In this document: positions 35,483 to 44,210 of the stretch, piece after piece | Layout of the letters: every line of letters begins with the position of its first letter | Position numbering within the stretch: position 1 is the stretch's first letter | Assembly (NCBI RefSeq): GCF_002890895.1 | Contig: NZ_POUL01000002.1 | Span: 186,001 to 250,000 of the forward strand | Source: Stutzerimonas stutzeri | GTDB taxonomy: Bacteria; Pseudomonadota; Gammaproteobacteria; Pseudomonadales; Pseudomonadaceae | Reading direction: 5' to 3' | DNA length: 64,000 nucleotides | The notes under the pieces: model-generated | Told to the model about the DNA's origin: nothing | Database searches by the model: none | Seen by the model: the letters and a program-made list of their open reading frames with translations, nothing else | Position numbers and translations under genes: made by a program

Positions 35483-36715
35483 TCAACTGGCTTGTTTCAC
35501 TGCGTGATCACGGTGCGGCAGGGCGATCGAGATCAGTGCAGCCAGCAGCACAAAGACGCTCGAGATCCAGAGGCAGGCCTCGAGTCCATATCGCTGATAG
35601 ACCCAACCAGAGAGGAGGGTGCCAACCAGTCGGCCCAGCGCGTTGGACATGTAATAGAAGCCGACGTCCAGCGATACACCGTCGGCCTTTGCATAAGAGA
35701 CGATCAGGTAGCTGTGCAGCGATGAGTTTATGGCGAAAAGCGCTCCAAACAGCAGCAAGCCGCCGAGCAGTACCGCCTGGGCTGACCAATCGGTGCCCAG
35801 CCCCAACGCGATTCCCCCCGGCAAGCCGGCCAGAAGTAGCGCCCAACCAAACGCCGAGCGCCCGTCTGGAACATCACCACGCCTCTTGCCCGTAATAGCT
35901 GGGGCAAGTGACTGGACGATGCCATAGCCGATCACCCAGAGCGCGAGAAAGCCGCCTACCTGCCAGAAGTCCCAGCCAAACACCGCGGACAGATAGACCG
36001 GTAGCGCCACCACGAACCAGACATCTCGGGCGCCGAACAGGAACAGCCGTGCGGCTGACAGAACATTGATGGCCCGGCTCTTGGAGAGCATTTCGCGAAA
36101 CTTCGGTTTCGCCTTGGCCTTGCCCAGGTCTTTTTTCAGCAATACCAGACTGGAAATCCAGATCAGCGACAGCGCCGCGGCCATGACGAGAAGTGATCCG
36201 CGAAAGCCGATAACAGCAAGCAGGGCACCGCCGAGGAAAAAACCGACACCCTTGAGCGCGTTCTTCGACCCGGTCAACACAGCTACCCACTGGTACAGCG
36301 TGCCTTGCTGACCCTCCGGCACCAAGAGCTTGATCGAGCTCTTGGCACTCATCTTGTTCAGGTCCTTGGCAATGCCCGACAGCGCTTGCGCGCCCATCAC
36401 CCAGGGAATCGTCAGCCATGCGGCGGGCACCGTGAGCATCATCAGGGCCACGACCTGCATGGCCAGGCCAATGTTCATGGTGCGGTTTAGCCCAATTCGG
36501 GCCCCCAGGTAGCCGCCAACCAGATTGGTGATGACACCGAACACTTCATAGAAGAGAAACAGGGCGGCAATTTGCAACGGCGTATAGCCCAGCGCATGAA
36601 AGTGCAGGACTACCAGCATCCGCAGCGCACCATCGGTCAGGGTGAACGCCCAGTAGTTGCCGGTCACCAGCAAATACTGGCGAACCTCCGGAGCGAGGCG
36701 GGAGAGGGTGTACAT
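35483..36715 (-). CDS. arsJ: ArsJ, organoarsenical MFS efflux permease
   Basis: 410 residues with about 11-12 membrane helices and ArsJ-like text: NYWAFTLTDGALRMLVVLHF, GIAKDLNKMSAKSSIKLLVP, GARDVWFVVALPVYL. ArsJ exports 1-arseno-3-phosphoglycerate, made from arsenate by a dedicated GAPDH. The GAPDH gene lies 60 bases upstream on the same strand, which is the classic pairing. Last gene of the leftward ars operon. Confidence 0.92.
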   Translation of the reverse strand: MYTLSRLAPEVRQYLLVTGNYWAFTLTDGALRMLVVLHFHALGYTPLQIAALFLFYEVFGVITNLVGGYLGARIGLNRTMNIGLAMQVVALMMLTVPAAWLTIPWVMGAQALSGIAKDLNKMSAKSSIKLLVPEGQQGTLYQWVAVLTGSKNALKGVGFFLGGALLAVIGFRGSLLVMAAALSLIWISSLVLLKKDLGKAKAKPKFREMLSKSRAINVLSAARLFLFGARDVWFVVALPVYLSAVFGWDFWQVGGFLALWVIGYGIVQSLAPAITGKRRGDVPDGRSAFGWALLLAGLPGGIALGLGTDWSAQAVLLGGLLLFGALFAINSSLHSYLIVSYAKADGVSLDVGFYYMSNALGRLVGTLLSGWVYQRYGLEACLWISSVFVLLAALISIALPHRDHAVKQAS

Positions 36716-36775
36716 GACGAGTCCTGTTGCGGTGCGGAGGGTACGGATGGCGTCGCGAGCGCGCCATCCTCAGGA

Positions 36776-37783
36776 TCAAGGGGCTAGACCGACCTTGCGT
36801 GCCAATTCCACGGTGCGGTTGGCGTAGCCCCACTCGTTGTCGTACCAGGCATACAGCTTCACCTGTGTGCCGTTCACGACCATGGTCGACAATGCATCGA
36901 TGATCGAGGAGCGTGGGTCGGTGCGGTAGTCGATGGAAACGAGCGGCCTCGTTTCATAGCCAAGGATGCCCTTGAGTGGACCTTCGCTTGCTGCGGCCTG
37001 CAGTAGCGTGTTGACTTCCTCGACAGAGGTGGCTCGCTCGACTTCGAAAACGCAGTCGGTCAGCGATGCATTGGCCAGCGGGACGCGTACCGCGTGGCCG
37101 TTGAGCTTGCCGCGCAACTCCGGAAAGATCTCGGCGATCGCGGTGGCTGAACCGGTAGTAGTCGGGATCAGGCTCATGCCCGAGGCTCGGGCGCGACGCA
37201 GATCCTTATGGGGCTGATCGAGGATGCTCTGGGTATTGGTCAGGTCGTGGATCGTGGTAATCGAACCATGGCGGATGCCCAGGTGTTCATGGATCACCTT
37301 GACCACCGGGGCGAGGCAGTTGGTGGTGCAGGAGGCTGCGGTAACGATCCGGTGCAGCGCTGGATCGAACAGCGTGTCATTGACCCCCATGACGATATTG
37401 AGCGCCCCGGCTTCCTTGACCGGCGCGCTGACCACAACACGCTTGACGCCCTGGTCGAGATAGCTTTGCAGCACTGCCACCGTCTTCATCTTGCCGCTGG
37501 CTTCGATGACCAAATCACAGCCGGACCAATCGGTATCGGCAATGGCCTTGTTAGCAGTGACCCGGATTCGTTTGCCATCCACAACAATGCAATTGCCGTC
37601 GCTGCTTGCTTCGTGCTGCCAGCGGCCATGCACCGAGTCGAAATTCAGCAGGTGGGCGTGAGTGGCTGCGTCCCCGGCGGGATCGTTGATCTGGATGAAT
37701 TCCAGCTCCGGCCAGTCCCAGGCCGCGCGTAGGGCCAGACGGCCGATCCGGCCGAAACCGTTGATACCAATTTTGAGCGTCAT
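36776..37783 (-). CDS. arsenate-linked glyceraldehyde-3-phosphate dehydrogenase
   Basis: 335 residues: Rossmann start [20 protein letters not shown], catalytic Cys in [16 protein letters not shown], and the C-terminal [17 protein letters not shown]. In ars operons this GAPDH makes 1-arseno-3-phosphoglycerate from glyceraldehyde-3-phosphate and arsenate, and ArsJ exports it. Position next to arsJ supports that role over central glycolysis. ATG 37783 with GGAAA upstream; the longer frame to 37993 covers the YnfA-like gene and is rejected. Confidence 0.93.
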   Translation of the reverse strand: MTLKIGINGFGRIGRLALRAAWDWPELEFIQINDPAGDAATHAHLLNFDSVHGRWQHEASSDGNCIVVDGKRIRVTANKAIADTDWSGCDLVIEASGKMKTVAVLQSYLDQGVKRVVVSAPVKEAGALNIVMGVNDTLFDPALHRIVTAASCTTNCLAPVVKVIHEHLGIRHGSITTIHDLTNTQSILDQPHKDLRRARASGMSLIPTTTGSATAIAEIFPELRGKLNGHAVRVPLANASLTDCVFEVERATSVEEVNTLLQAAASEGPLKGILGYETRPLVSIDYRTDPRSSIIDALSTMVVNGTQVKLYAWYDNEWGYANRTVELARKVGLAP

Positions 37784-37799
37784 GGTTGATTTCCGTAAG

Positions 37800-38126
37800 T
37801 CAGGCGCCGCGAGGCGCAAACATGATGATGGCCATGCCGACCAATGCGACGGCCGACCCCAGTAGATCCCAGCCGGTAGGCCTGATGCCGTCGACGAGCC
37901 ACAGCCAGACGATTGCAGCGCCGATGTAAACGCCGCCATAGGCGGCATACACGCGTCCGGCTGCTGTCGGGTGCAGCGATAACAGCCAAGCAAACAGCAT
38001 CAATGATGCCGCGGCAGGTATCAGGAGCCAGGCGCTTTTGCCTTGACGAAGCCATAGGTACGGCAGATAGCACCCGACGATTTCGGCCAGTGCGGTGATG
38101 AAGAACAAGCCAAAGGTCTTCAGCAT
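37800..38126 (-). CDS. YnfA-family small membrane protein
   Basis: 108 residues and four membrane helices with the family text [20 protein letters not shown] and [20 protein letters not shown]. YnfA-like proteins resemble small multidrug resistance pumps. It lies between the phosphatase and GAPDH genes with gaps of 6 and 16 bases, so it is part of the ars operon. Its part in arsenic handling is unknown. Confidence 0.85.
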   Translation of the reverse strand: MLKTFGLFFITALAEIVGCYLPYLWLRQGKSAWLLIPAAASLMLFAWLLSLHPTAAGRVYAAYGGVYIGAAIVWLWLVDGIRPTGWDLLGSAVALVGMAIIMFAPRGA

Positions 38127-38132
38127 CAGAGG

Positions 38133-38627
38133 TCAGTCGCCAAATTGTGCGAGCCAGCCGACATGGGCCGGGTGTTGAATGGCTTTGGGCCGAAGCGCCT
38201 GGACCTCTTTCACGGCGGTCTCCCGGGGCATGCCCAGCTCGATCAGGATGCGCGCGGCAATCAGCCCGGTGCGCCCGGAACCACCCTTGCAGTGGATCGC
38301 CAGCGTGGCGCCTTCGGCCAGTCGCGCAAGGATGATTTCCCGATGGCGATGCCAAGCAGAATCGAAGTCAGCCTGCGGGACCTGTTCATCGGACACCGGT
38401 AGCTGCAACCACTCCATGCCAAGCTCGGCGCAGCGAGCCGGAAGGTCATCCGCATGGTTGGCTGCCAGCTCGGCATTCGGCATCAGCGTGATAAGTACCT
38501 GCGCGCCAGCTGATTCGATCGTCGTCAGCGCTTCACTTACGTCGGTGCCCTTGGTGCCAGGGCATGGCGTGAACATCAAACGGCCTGCGTAACCCGGGAT
38601 ATCGAGAACGTCATAGGGGTGCGACAT
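38133..38627 (-). CDS. CDKN3-like protein tyrosine/dual-specificity phosphatase
   Basis: 164 residues with the phosphatase P-loop HCKGGSGRTG (Cys-x5-Arg) and an upstream DSP fold including LITLMPNAELAANH. It is not an ArsC arsenate reductase of the thioredoxin or glutaredoxin type. Such phosphatase-like genes occur in pseudomonad ars operons, and an arsenate-related role for the Cys-x5-Arg pocket is plausible but unproven. ATG 38627 is preceded by AAGGAAAGG; an ATG at 38648 would add seven residues. Confidence 0.82.
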   Translation of the reverse strand: MSHPYDVLDIPGYAGRLMFTPCPGTKGTDVSEALTTIESAGAQVLITLMPNAELAANHADDLPARCAELGMEWLQLPVSDEQVPQADFDSAWHRHREIILARLAEGATLAIHCKGGSGRTGLIAARILIELGMPRETAVKEVQALRPKAIQHPAHVGWLAQFGD

Positions 38628-38644
38628 GGTTGCCTTTCCTTGTT

Positions 38645-39358
38645 TCAAATCGAGCGCTGATTGACGCGTGCTGACAGGGCCTCGGCCGATTCCTTGCGTT
38701 CGGAGTAGCGATCGACAAGGTAGCCACCGCGTCCACGTATCAGCAGCGTGAACTTGACCAGTTCCTCCATCACGTCCACGACCCGGTCGTAATAGGCTGA
38801 AGGTTTCATTCGCCCGGCGTCGTCGAACTCCAGAAACGCCTTAGGTACTGAAGACTGGTTGGGGATCGTGACCATCCGCATCCAGCGGCCCAGCACGCGC
38901 ATCTGATTCACCGCATTGAAGGACTGCGAGCCCCCACAGACCTGCATCAGCGCCAGGGTCTTGCCCTGCGTCGGGCGGACGGCACCCATGCTCAGCGGTA
39001 CCCAGTCGATCTGTGCCTTAAACACCGCACTCATCGCCCCGTGTCGTTCCGGCGAGCACCACACCTGGCCTTCCGACCAGATCACCAGCTCGCGCAGCTC
39101 CTTCACCTTGGGATGAGATTCGGGCGCGTCGTCTGGCAAGGGCAGGCCGGCGGGGTCGAAGATTCGCGTTTCGCAACCCATTGCCTCCAACAGACGCGCC
39201 GCCTCCTGGCTCATCAAGCGACTGAACGAGCGTTCGCGGTTCGAGCCATAGAGCAACAGAATGCGCGGTTTGTGTGCTGGATCGCTGGGCAGGTTGAGCT
39301 TAGCCAGACTCGGCAAATCGAGATGCTCGAGGTCGATATTGGGAAGACTTTCGTTCAT
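38645..39358 (-). CDS. arsH: ArsH, NADPH-dependent FMN organoarsenical oxidase
   Basis: 237 residues with the flavodoxin-like FMN signature [19 protein letters not shown] and ArsH-specific text ([40 protein letters not shown]). ArsH oxidises trivalent organoarsenicals to the less toxic pentavalent forms. It lies 17 bases before the phosphatase gene. The 185 bases between it and arsR hold no recognisable feature. Confidence 0.95.
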   Translation of the reverse strand: MNESLPNIDLEHLDLPSLAKLNLPSDPAHKPRILLLYGSNRERSFSRLMSQEAARLLEAMGCETRIFDPAGLPLPDDAPESHPKVKELRELVIWSEGQVWCSPERHGAMSAVFKAQIDWVPLSMGAVRPTQGKTLALMQVCGGSQSFNAVNQMRVLGRWMRMVTIPNQSSVPKAFLEFDDAGRMKPSAYYDRVVDVMEELVKFTLLIRGRGGYLVDRYSERKESAEALSARVNQRSI

Positions 39359-39543
39359 TGCTTTTCTCGCATCAGGGCGTCACTCATCATTCGCGGCGTT
39401 CGCATCGAGCCGGTTGCGGAAGGGCGGGGAGAGCCGCCATGCGTACCTGGAAATTCGAGCCTGTCGTCGAACGCGCACGGGCTGATGCGTGCGGAGCCGC
39501 GCTAGCTGTGCACGGCCATTGCGCTCTCACGGATCGCTCCGAT

Positions 39544-39900
39544 TCAGCCGCAGACTGCCGCGCGGTCAGGCCGTTCATGCATGCGTTCAAGGCGCTCAGC
39601 ATCACTACTCAACCATTGTTTATTGGCATTGAGCACGACTTGCAGCATCTCGTGAACCCAATCGGGTAGATGCGGGTGCAGTCGGTAATACACCCACTGC
39701 CCCTGGCGTCTGTCTTCAAGGATTGCGCAGCTTCTCAACTGGGAGAGATGCCGCGAAATCTTCGGCTGGCTTTGCTCAAGCGCGGTCGTCAGCTCGCAAA
39801 CGCACAGTTCTCCTTTGAGCGTGATCAGCAAGGTCATGCGCGCTCGGGTTTCATCGGAGAGGCATTTAAAAACCATGTCAGGCGTTAGAGGTTCGATCAT
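39544..39900 (-). CDS. arsR: ArsR arsenic-responsive repressor
   Basis: 118 residues of the ArsR winged-helix family: FKCLSDETRARMTLLITLKG, metal site Cys33/Cys35 in ELCVCELTTALEQSQPKIS, recognition helix QPKISRHLSQLRSC. It should release the divergent promoter when arsenite binds. ATG 39900 is chosen; ATG 39909 would add three residues. An inverted repeat for its binding lies at 39976-39997. Confidence 0.92.
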   Translation of the reverse strand: MIEPLTPDMVFKCLSDETRARMTLLITLKGELCVCELTTALEQSQPKISRHLSQLRSCAILEDRRQGQWVYYRLHPHLPDWVHEMLQVVLNANKQWLSSDAERLERMHERPDRAAVCG

Positions 39901-39975
39901 GGAATTCATGGCCTGGACGATGGGATTGACGTGGAGCAGGCTCCACACGGAAAGCTGAGAATATATTGATAGCCG

Positions 39976-39997
39976 CATATGCTGTAAAGCGAATATG
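39976..39997. promoter_or_regulatory. candidate ArsR operator
   Basis: CATAT-n12-ATATG in the AT-rich part of the arsR/acr3 divergent region, 76 bases before arsR and 184 before acr3. The rest of this 280-base spacer shows nothing definite. Confidence 0.4.
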
Positions 39998-40180
39998 CTC
40001 AGACGGTTTCTTGGCAAGCTCGGCTGCAAAAGCGCAGCAGCATGACCGGGCCGTGACTCTCGATGGGCGTGAGCTGCCGTGCGCGGCCCATGGCCCATCA
40101 GATGACTTCGATGCTGACGGAGCTGCCACCGGCTGCTAGCACGTCAAAACCGCGACCTAGATGAAATAACGAGAAGCTCC

Positions 40181-41260
40181 ATGTCTACCCAATGCGAAAC
40201 CATAGGAAAAAAAGCCGCAGGTGCGCCAATCGGTTTCTTTGAGCGTTACCTGACCCTCTGGGTCTTTCTGTGCATCGTTGCCGGGACGCTCATCGGCCTG
40301 TTTGCGCCAAAGGCGGCACAGACGGTCGGTGCGATGGAGCTGGCAAACGTGAACATCCCCGTAGGGGTGCTGATCTGGGTGATGATCATCCCGATGCTGA
40401 TGAAAATCGACTTCAGCGCACTTCATGAGATCTTTGAGCACCGCGTCGGTATGGGCGTGACCCTCCTCGTGAACTGGGCTATCAAACCCTTCACCATGGC
40501 GTTTCTCGCCTGGCTGTTTCTCCGACACGTATTCGCGGATTGGCTGCCGGCTGACCAGATCGATAGCTACGTCGCCGGCCTGATCCTGCTCGGCGCGGCC
40601 CCTTGCACAGCCATGGTGTTCGTCTGGAGCAACCTGTGTAACGGCAACGCCAACTTCACCCTGACTCAAGTAGCAGTAAACGACTTGATCATGGTGTTTG
40701 CTTTTGCGCCCATCGTGGCCTTGCTGCTAGGAGTCTCGTCGATCCCTGTGCCGTGGGATACGCTGATCCTTTCTGTCGTGATGTATATCGTCATCCCACT
40801 GACGATTGCTCAGCTCATTCGCTCCCGCCTTCGCAGGCGCGGTGAAGACAGATTTCAGGCAGCACTGGCCCGTATCCAGCCGTTCGCTATCCTGGCGCTG
40901 CTGGCGACGCTCGTGTTGCTGTTCTCCTTTCAAGGTGAAGCGATTGTCGAACAGCCTCTGGTGATCGCCATGTTGGCGGTGCCGATCCTGCTGCAAACAC
41001 TCGTGATTGCCGCGCTGGGTTACTGGCTCAACCGACAGCTGAAAGTGCGCCATGACATCGCCGGGCCGTCCGCCATGATTGGCGCGTCGAATTTCTTCGA
41101 GCTCGCGGTAGCCGTCGCCATCGTGCTGTACGGCTTCAACTCGGGCGCGGCGCTGGCGACGGTCGTAGGGGTGCTCATCGAGGTGCCGGTGATGCTTTGG
41201 CTGGTTCGTACCGTCAACAAAAGCCGAGACTGGTACGAGCGGGCGCTGCCGCAAGGCTAG
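40181..41260 (+). CDS. acr3: Acr3 arsenite efflux permease
   Basis: 359 residues with about ten membrane helices and Acr3 hallmarks: IPMLMKIDFSAL, the conserved Cys in LGAAPCTAMVFVWSNLCNGN, and MIGASNFFELAVAVAIVL. It extrudes As(III) with proton antiport. First gene of the rightward operon; it is divergent from arsR. It has CGAGAAG upstream. Confidence 0.95.
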   Translation: MSTQCETIGKKAAGAPIGFFERYLTLWVFLCIVAGTLIGLFAPKAAQTVGAMELANVNIPVGVLIWVMIIPMLMKIDFSALHEIFEHRVGMGVTLLVNWAIKPFTMAFLAWLFLRHVFADWLPADQIDSYVAGLILLGAAPCTAMVFVWSNLCNGNANFTLTQVAVNDLIMVFAFAPIVALLLGVSSIPVPWDTLILSVVMYIVIPLTIAQLIRSRLRRRGEDRFQAALARIQPFAILALLATLVLLFSFQGEAIVEQPLVIAMLAVPILLQTLVIAALGYWLNRQLKVRHDIAGPSAMIGASNFFELAVAVAIVLYGFNSGAALATVVGVLIEVPVMLWLVRTVNKSRDWYERALPQG

Positions 41261-41271
41261 AGGAGAAGCAG

Positions 41272-42276
41272 GTGGACGCTTTCACATGGCTCGATGACCA
41301 GCTATTGCGAATGGATTGGCTGTCCTCTCTGGTGCGCTTACTGCTCGAAGAGGTATTCGGCCTGGACCTGGCCAGCCGCCTGGGGGGCAGTCTGCATTTC
41401 TTCATATATGACGTAATTAAGATTTTCATTCTGCTGTCGGCTTTGATCTTCCTGATTTCGTGGGTACAAAGTTACTTTCCGCCGGAACGCACTCGGCGGA
41501 TTCTTGGCGGCATGCATGGTTTCAAGGCAAACCTGACTGGAGCGTTGCTCGGCACAGTCACGCCTTTTTGCTCCTGCTCGTCGATCCCGTTGTTCATCGG
41601 CTTTACCAGCTCCGGACTGCCGCTAGCCGTGACCTTCTCCTTTCTCATTTCCTCGCCGCTTGTGGACCTTGCCTCGATGATCCTCTTGGCCAGCGTGTTC
41701 AATTGGTCCATCGCGCTGGCCTACGTCGTGGTCGGCATCATCCTGGCGGTAGTTGGCGGGACGCTCATTGGCAAAGCGCAGATGGAGCGCTACGTCGAAG
41801 CCTTCGTAACCCAGCACAAGGCTCTCGAGCTCCCTGAAGAGCAACTGGTACTGCGTGATCGGCTTGTCTATGCACGGGATCAGGTAATCGAAATCGCGCA
41901 AAGGGTCTGGCTTTACGTGCTGCTCGGGGTTGGCATTGGCGCGGCGATACACAACTGGATTCCGGAAGAGGTGATCACCGACGCCATTGGTCAGGACCAC
42001 TGGTGGTCGGTGCCGCTGGCTGCGCTCGTCGGTGTGCCGATGTACGCCGACATCTTCGGCACCCTGCCTATTGCAGAGGCGCTGGTCGGAAAAGGTGTCG
42101 GCATTGGCACTGTGCTGGCCTTCATGATGGCGGTGACTGCGCTGTCCCTGCCGTCACTCATCATGCTGAAAAAGGTTGTTCAGGCGCCGCTGCTGGCTCT
42201 CTTTTTTGGCATCGTGGTAGTCGGCATCATGCTGATCGGTTACTTCTTCAACAGCATCAGCCACCTACTTCTATGA
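41272..42276 (+). CDS. ArsP/DUF318-like permease with CxC motif
   Basis: 334 residues from a GTG start with AGGAGAAG before it, 11 bases after acr3. About eight membrane helices; the conserved TPFCSCSSIPLFIGF carries Cys100 and Cys102, typical of the ArsP/PF03773 permease family. Members move methylated arsenicals or metals; which one here cannot be told. The neighbouring small CxxC protein is its usual companion. Confidence 0.85.
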   Translation: MDAFTWLDDQLLRMDWLSSLVRLLLEEVFGLDLASRLGGSLHFFIYDVIKIFILLSALIFLISWVQSYFPPERTRRILGGMHGFKANLTGALLGTVTPFCSCSSIPLFIGFTSSGLPLAVTFSFLISSPLVDLASMILLASVFNWSIALAYVVVGIILAVVGGTLIGKAQMERYVEAFVTQHKALELPEEQLVLRDRLVYARDQVIEIAQRVWLYVLLGVGIGAAIHNWIPEEVITDAIGQDHWWSVPLAALVGVPMYADIFGTLPIAEALVGKGVGIGTVLAFMMAVTALSLPSLIMLKKVVQAPLLALFFGIVVVGIMLIGYFFNSISHLLL

Positions 42277-42295
42277 CTTGTAAGGGAATCATTTC

Positions 42296-42532
42296 ATGAT
42301 CATCAAAATCCTTGGTACAGGCTGCAAAAAGTGCGTTGCACTCACTGAGAATGCTCAGCAAGCGGTCAGCGATCTCGGTATCGAAGCACAGATCGTCAAG
42401 GTCACCGACATGGCGGAGATCGCCGCTCACGGCGTCATGTCGACCCCGGCTCTGGCGGTTGACGATAAAGTCGTGTCGATGGGGAAAGTACTGACTCCAA
42501 GCGAAATCGAGCGGTTGCTGAAGGCTCGCTGA
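42296..42532 (+). CDS. small thioredoxin-like CxxC protein
   Basis: 78 residues with the thioredoxin_3 layout: MIIKILGTGCKKCVALTENA with redox pair Cys10/Cys13, VTDMAEIAAHGVMSTPALAV including the cis-Pro. It follows the permease by 19 bases and probably works with it, by handing over thiol-bound metalloid or reducing the CxC of the permease (inference). Last gene of the rightward ars operon. Confidence 0.88.
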   Translation: MIIKILGTGCKKCVALTENAQQAVSDLGIEAQIVKVTDMAEIAAHGVMSTPALAVDDKVVSMGKVLTPSEIERLLKAR

Positions 42533-42618
42533 GCCGAGAGCCCTCCCATAGCTGGTCGCATATTTACCCGCCTTCATGGCGCAGTGACGGTACAGGCCGC
42601 GGACCACGCTCGCTCCGG

Positions 42619-43359
42619 CTAGCTGCCCTGAAAGCTGAGCAGCAATGTCGAATAGCCGACCGAGCCGAGCAGGAAGGCACTGAAGCGGCTGTCGCGCTCT
42701 TCGGGTAATTCCTCTTTCAATACGTTCAGAATGATCGAGCCGCCTACAAAAGCGGTCAGTGCCGACACGGCGAGCTCCGAAATCTCCGTAGCGAGGCCGA
42801 GCGTCCAACCGGCCAGCGGCATCGCGGCGAGGAACCAGCGACCGCGGCGCCTGAATAACCCCTTATGGTCGTGCTGAAGGGCAAAGTCATTGACCAGAAA
42901 ATGCAGGCCCATCGCGACACAATAGAGCACCAGTGTAGTCAGGCTGCTGTTTTCACCCTGAATCAGCAGATAACCAATGAGGCCGTTGTAAACGGCGAAT
43001 GCGCCGATATGCAGCCAGAACACACCCGCATGGGATTCGGCATGTTCCGGCAAGCGACGGCGATGTTCCTTGATCAGCCGCTCCAAGCCATAGAATGAGG
43101 CGAGGCCAAGCAGCGCCAGCAAGTAGACATGATGCTCCAAATAGCTGAGCACCCAGATGTCACTGCCGTCCATCACCGCCTGACCGCGCGCCAGTTCGGG
43201 CAGCAGATGGACGAACACGTAGGCGACCGAAACGCCGCCAGCCATGGAAAGCCATCGACTACGAGGCAGGCTATCGAGCCTGCGCAAACGGCCTGCAAAA
43301 ACATGAACGGTAGCCAGAACAATGGCGGCGACGAAGCTGGCAAACAAGAGTGACTCCAT
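42619..43359 (-). CDS. ZIP-like membrane protein, uncharacterised
   Basis: 246 residues with about seven or eight membrane helices. Histidines in helices (VFVHLLPELARG, LEHHVYLLALLG, MGLHFLVNDFALQHDHKGLF) and the general layout resemble ZIP-type metal transporters, but no clear HNxxEG metal-site motif is seen. Function unknown. It is convergent with the thioredoxin-like gene and divergent from gacA. Confidence 0.6.
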   Translation of the reverse strand: MESLLFASFVAAIVLATVHVFAGRLRRLDSLPRSRWLSMAGGVSVAYVFVHLLPELARGQAVMDGSDIWVLSYLEHHVYLLALLGLASFYGLERLIKEHRRRLPEHAESHAGVFWLHIGAFAVYNGLIGYLLIQGENSSLTTLVLYCVAMGLHFLVNDFALQHDHKGLFRRRGRWFLAAMPLAGWTLGLATEISELAVSALTAFVGGSIILNVLKEELPEERDSRFSAFLLGSVGYSTLLLSFQGS

Positions 43360-43565
43360 ACATGGGTAACGATTTGATCATTACCAATGACTTCAGTCTG
43401 CGCTCTCGCGTTCACTCGGCAAGCCGCGTAAGTCAATCCTGTGATGCCAAAACGCCATGCTGCGATGTATGGTCTGGGTAATGCACTATTTTTTTTGTTA
43501 AAGTTCGCCGCTTATGAAGCGAGCAGCCAGCCCAGCTTTGAATTTGTCCAGAAAGAGGTGTCTGC

Positions 43566-44210
43566 TTGATTAGAGTGCTTGTGGTCGACGACCACGATCT
43601 AGTACGCACAGGCATTTCCCGCATGCTTGCCGATATCGATGGCTTGCAAGTGGTCGGTCAGGCGGAATCCGGTGAGGCGGCGATCAAGAAGTCCCGTGAG
43701 CTCAAGCCGGACGTCGTTTTGATGGACGTCAAGATGCCCGGCATTGGCGGCCTCGAGGCGACACGCAAGCTGCTGCGCAGCCATCCTGACATCAAGGTCA
43801 TAGCGGTCACCATTTGCGAGGAAGATCCGTTTCCAACACGGCTGCTTCAGGCCGGTGCGGCTGGCTACCTGACCAAAGGCGCGGCGCTGGAAGAAATGAT
43901 CCAGGCGATTCGCATGGTGTTCGCCGGCCAGCGCTACATCAGCCCACAGATCGCCCAGCAACTCGCGCTGAAGTCTTTTCAGCCCAAGGTCAACGACTCT
44001 CCTTTCGATCTATTGTCCGAACGGGAAATCCAGATCGCGCTGATGATCGCGAACTGTCAAAAGGTCCAGGCTATTTCTGATAAGCTCTGTTTGTCGCCCA
44101 AGACCGTGAACACCTACCGCTATCGCATCTATGAAAAGCTGTCGATCACCAGTGACGTCGAGCTAGCGTTGCTCGCCGTACGACACGGCATGGTCGACAC
44201 CATCAATTGA
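43566..44210 (+). CDS. gacA: GacA response regulator
   Basis: 214 residues: receiver ([16 protein letters not shown], Asp54 in VLMDVKMPG, Lys in YLTKGA) and LuxR-type HTH ([35 protein letters not shown]). The TTG start (43566) is characteristic of pseudomonad gacA. It controls small RNAs of the Rsm system and, through them, secondary metabolism, motility and biofilm. uvrC starts at its stop codon, as in other pseudomonads. Confidence 0.97.
   Translation: MIRVLVVDDHDLVRTGISRMLADIDGLQVVGQAESGEAAIKKSRELKPDVVLMDVKMPGIGGLEATRKLLRSHPDIKVIAVTICEEDPFPTRLLQAGAAGYLTKGAALEEMIQAIRMVFAGQRYISPQIAQQLALKSFQPKVNDSPFDLLSEREIQIALMIANCQKVQAISDKLCLSPKTVNTYRYRIYEKLSITSDVELALLAVRHGMVDTIN

Noticed and set aside
37784..37993. 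N-terminal extension of the GAPDH frame
   Set aside because: It covers the stop and C-terminal part of the YnfA-like gene and lacks family similarity; the GAPDH fold starts exactly at ATG 37783.
39359..39543. Possible small gene between arsH and arsR
   Set aside because: Short frames there lack a ribosome site and resemble no ars protein.
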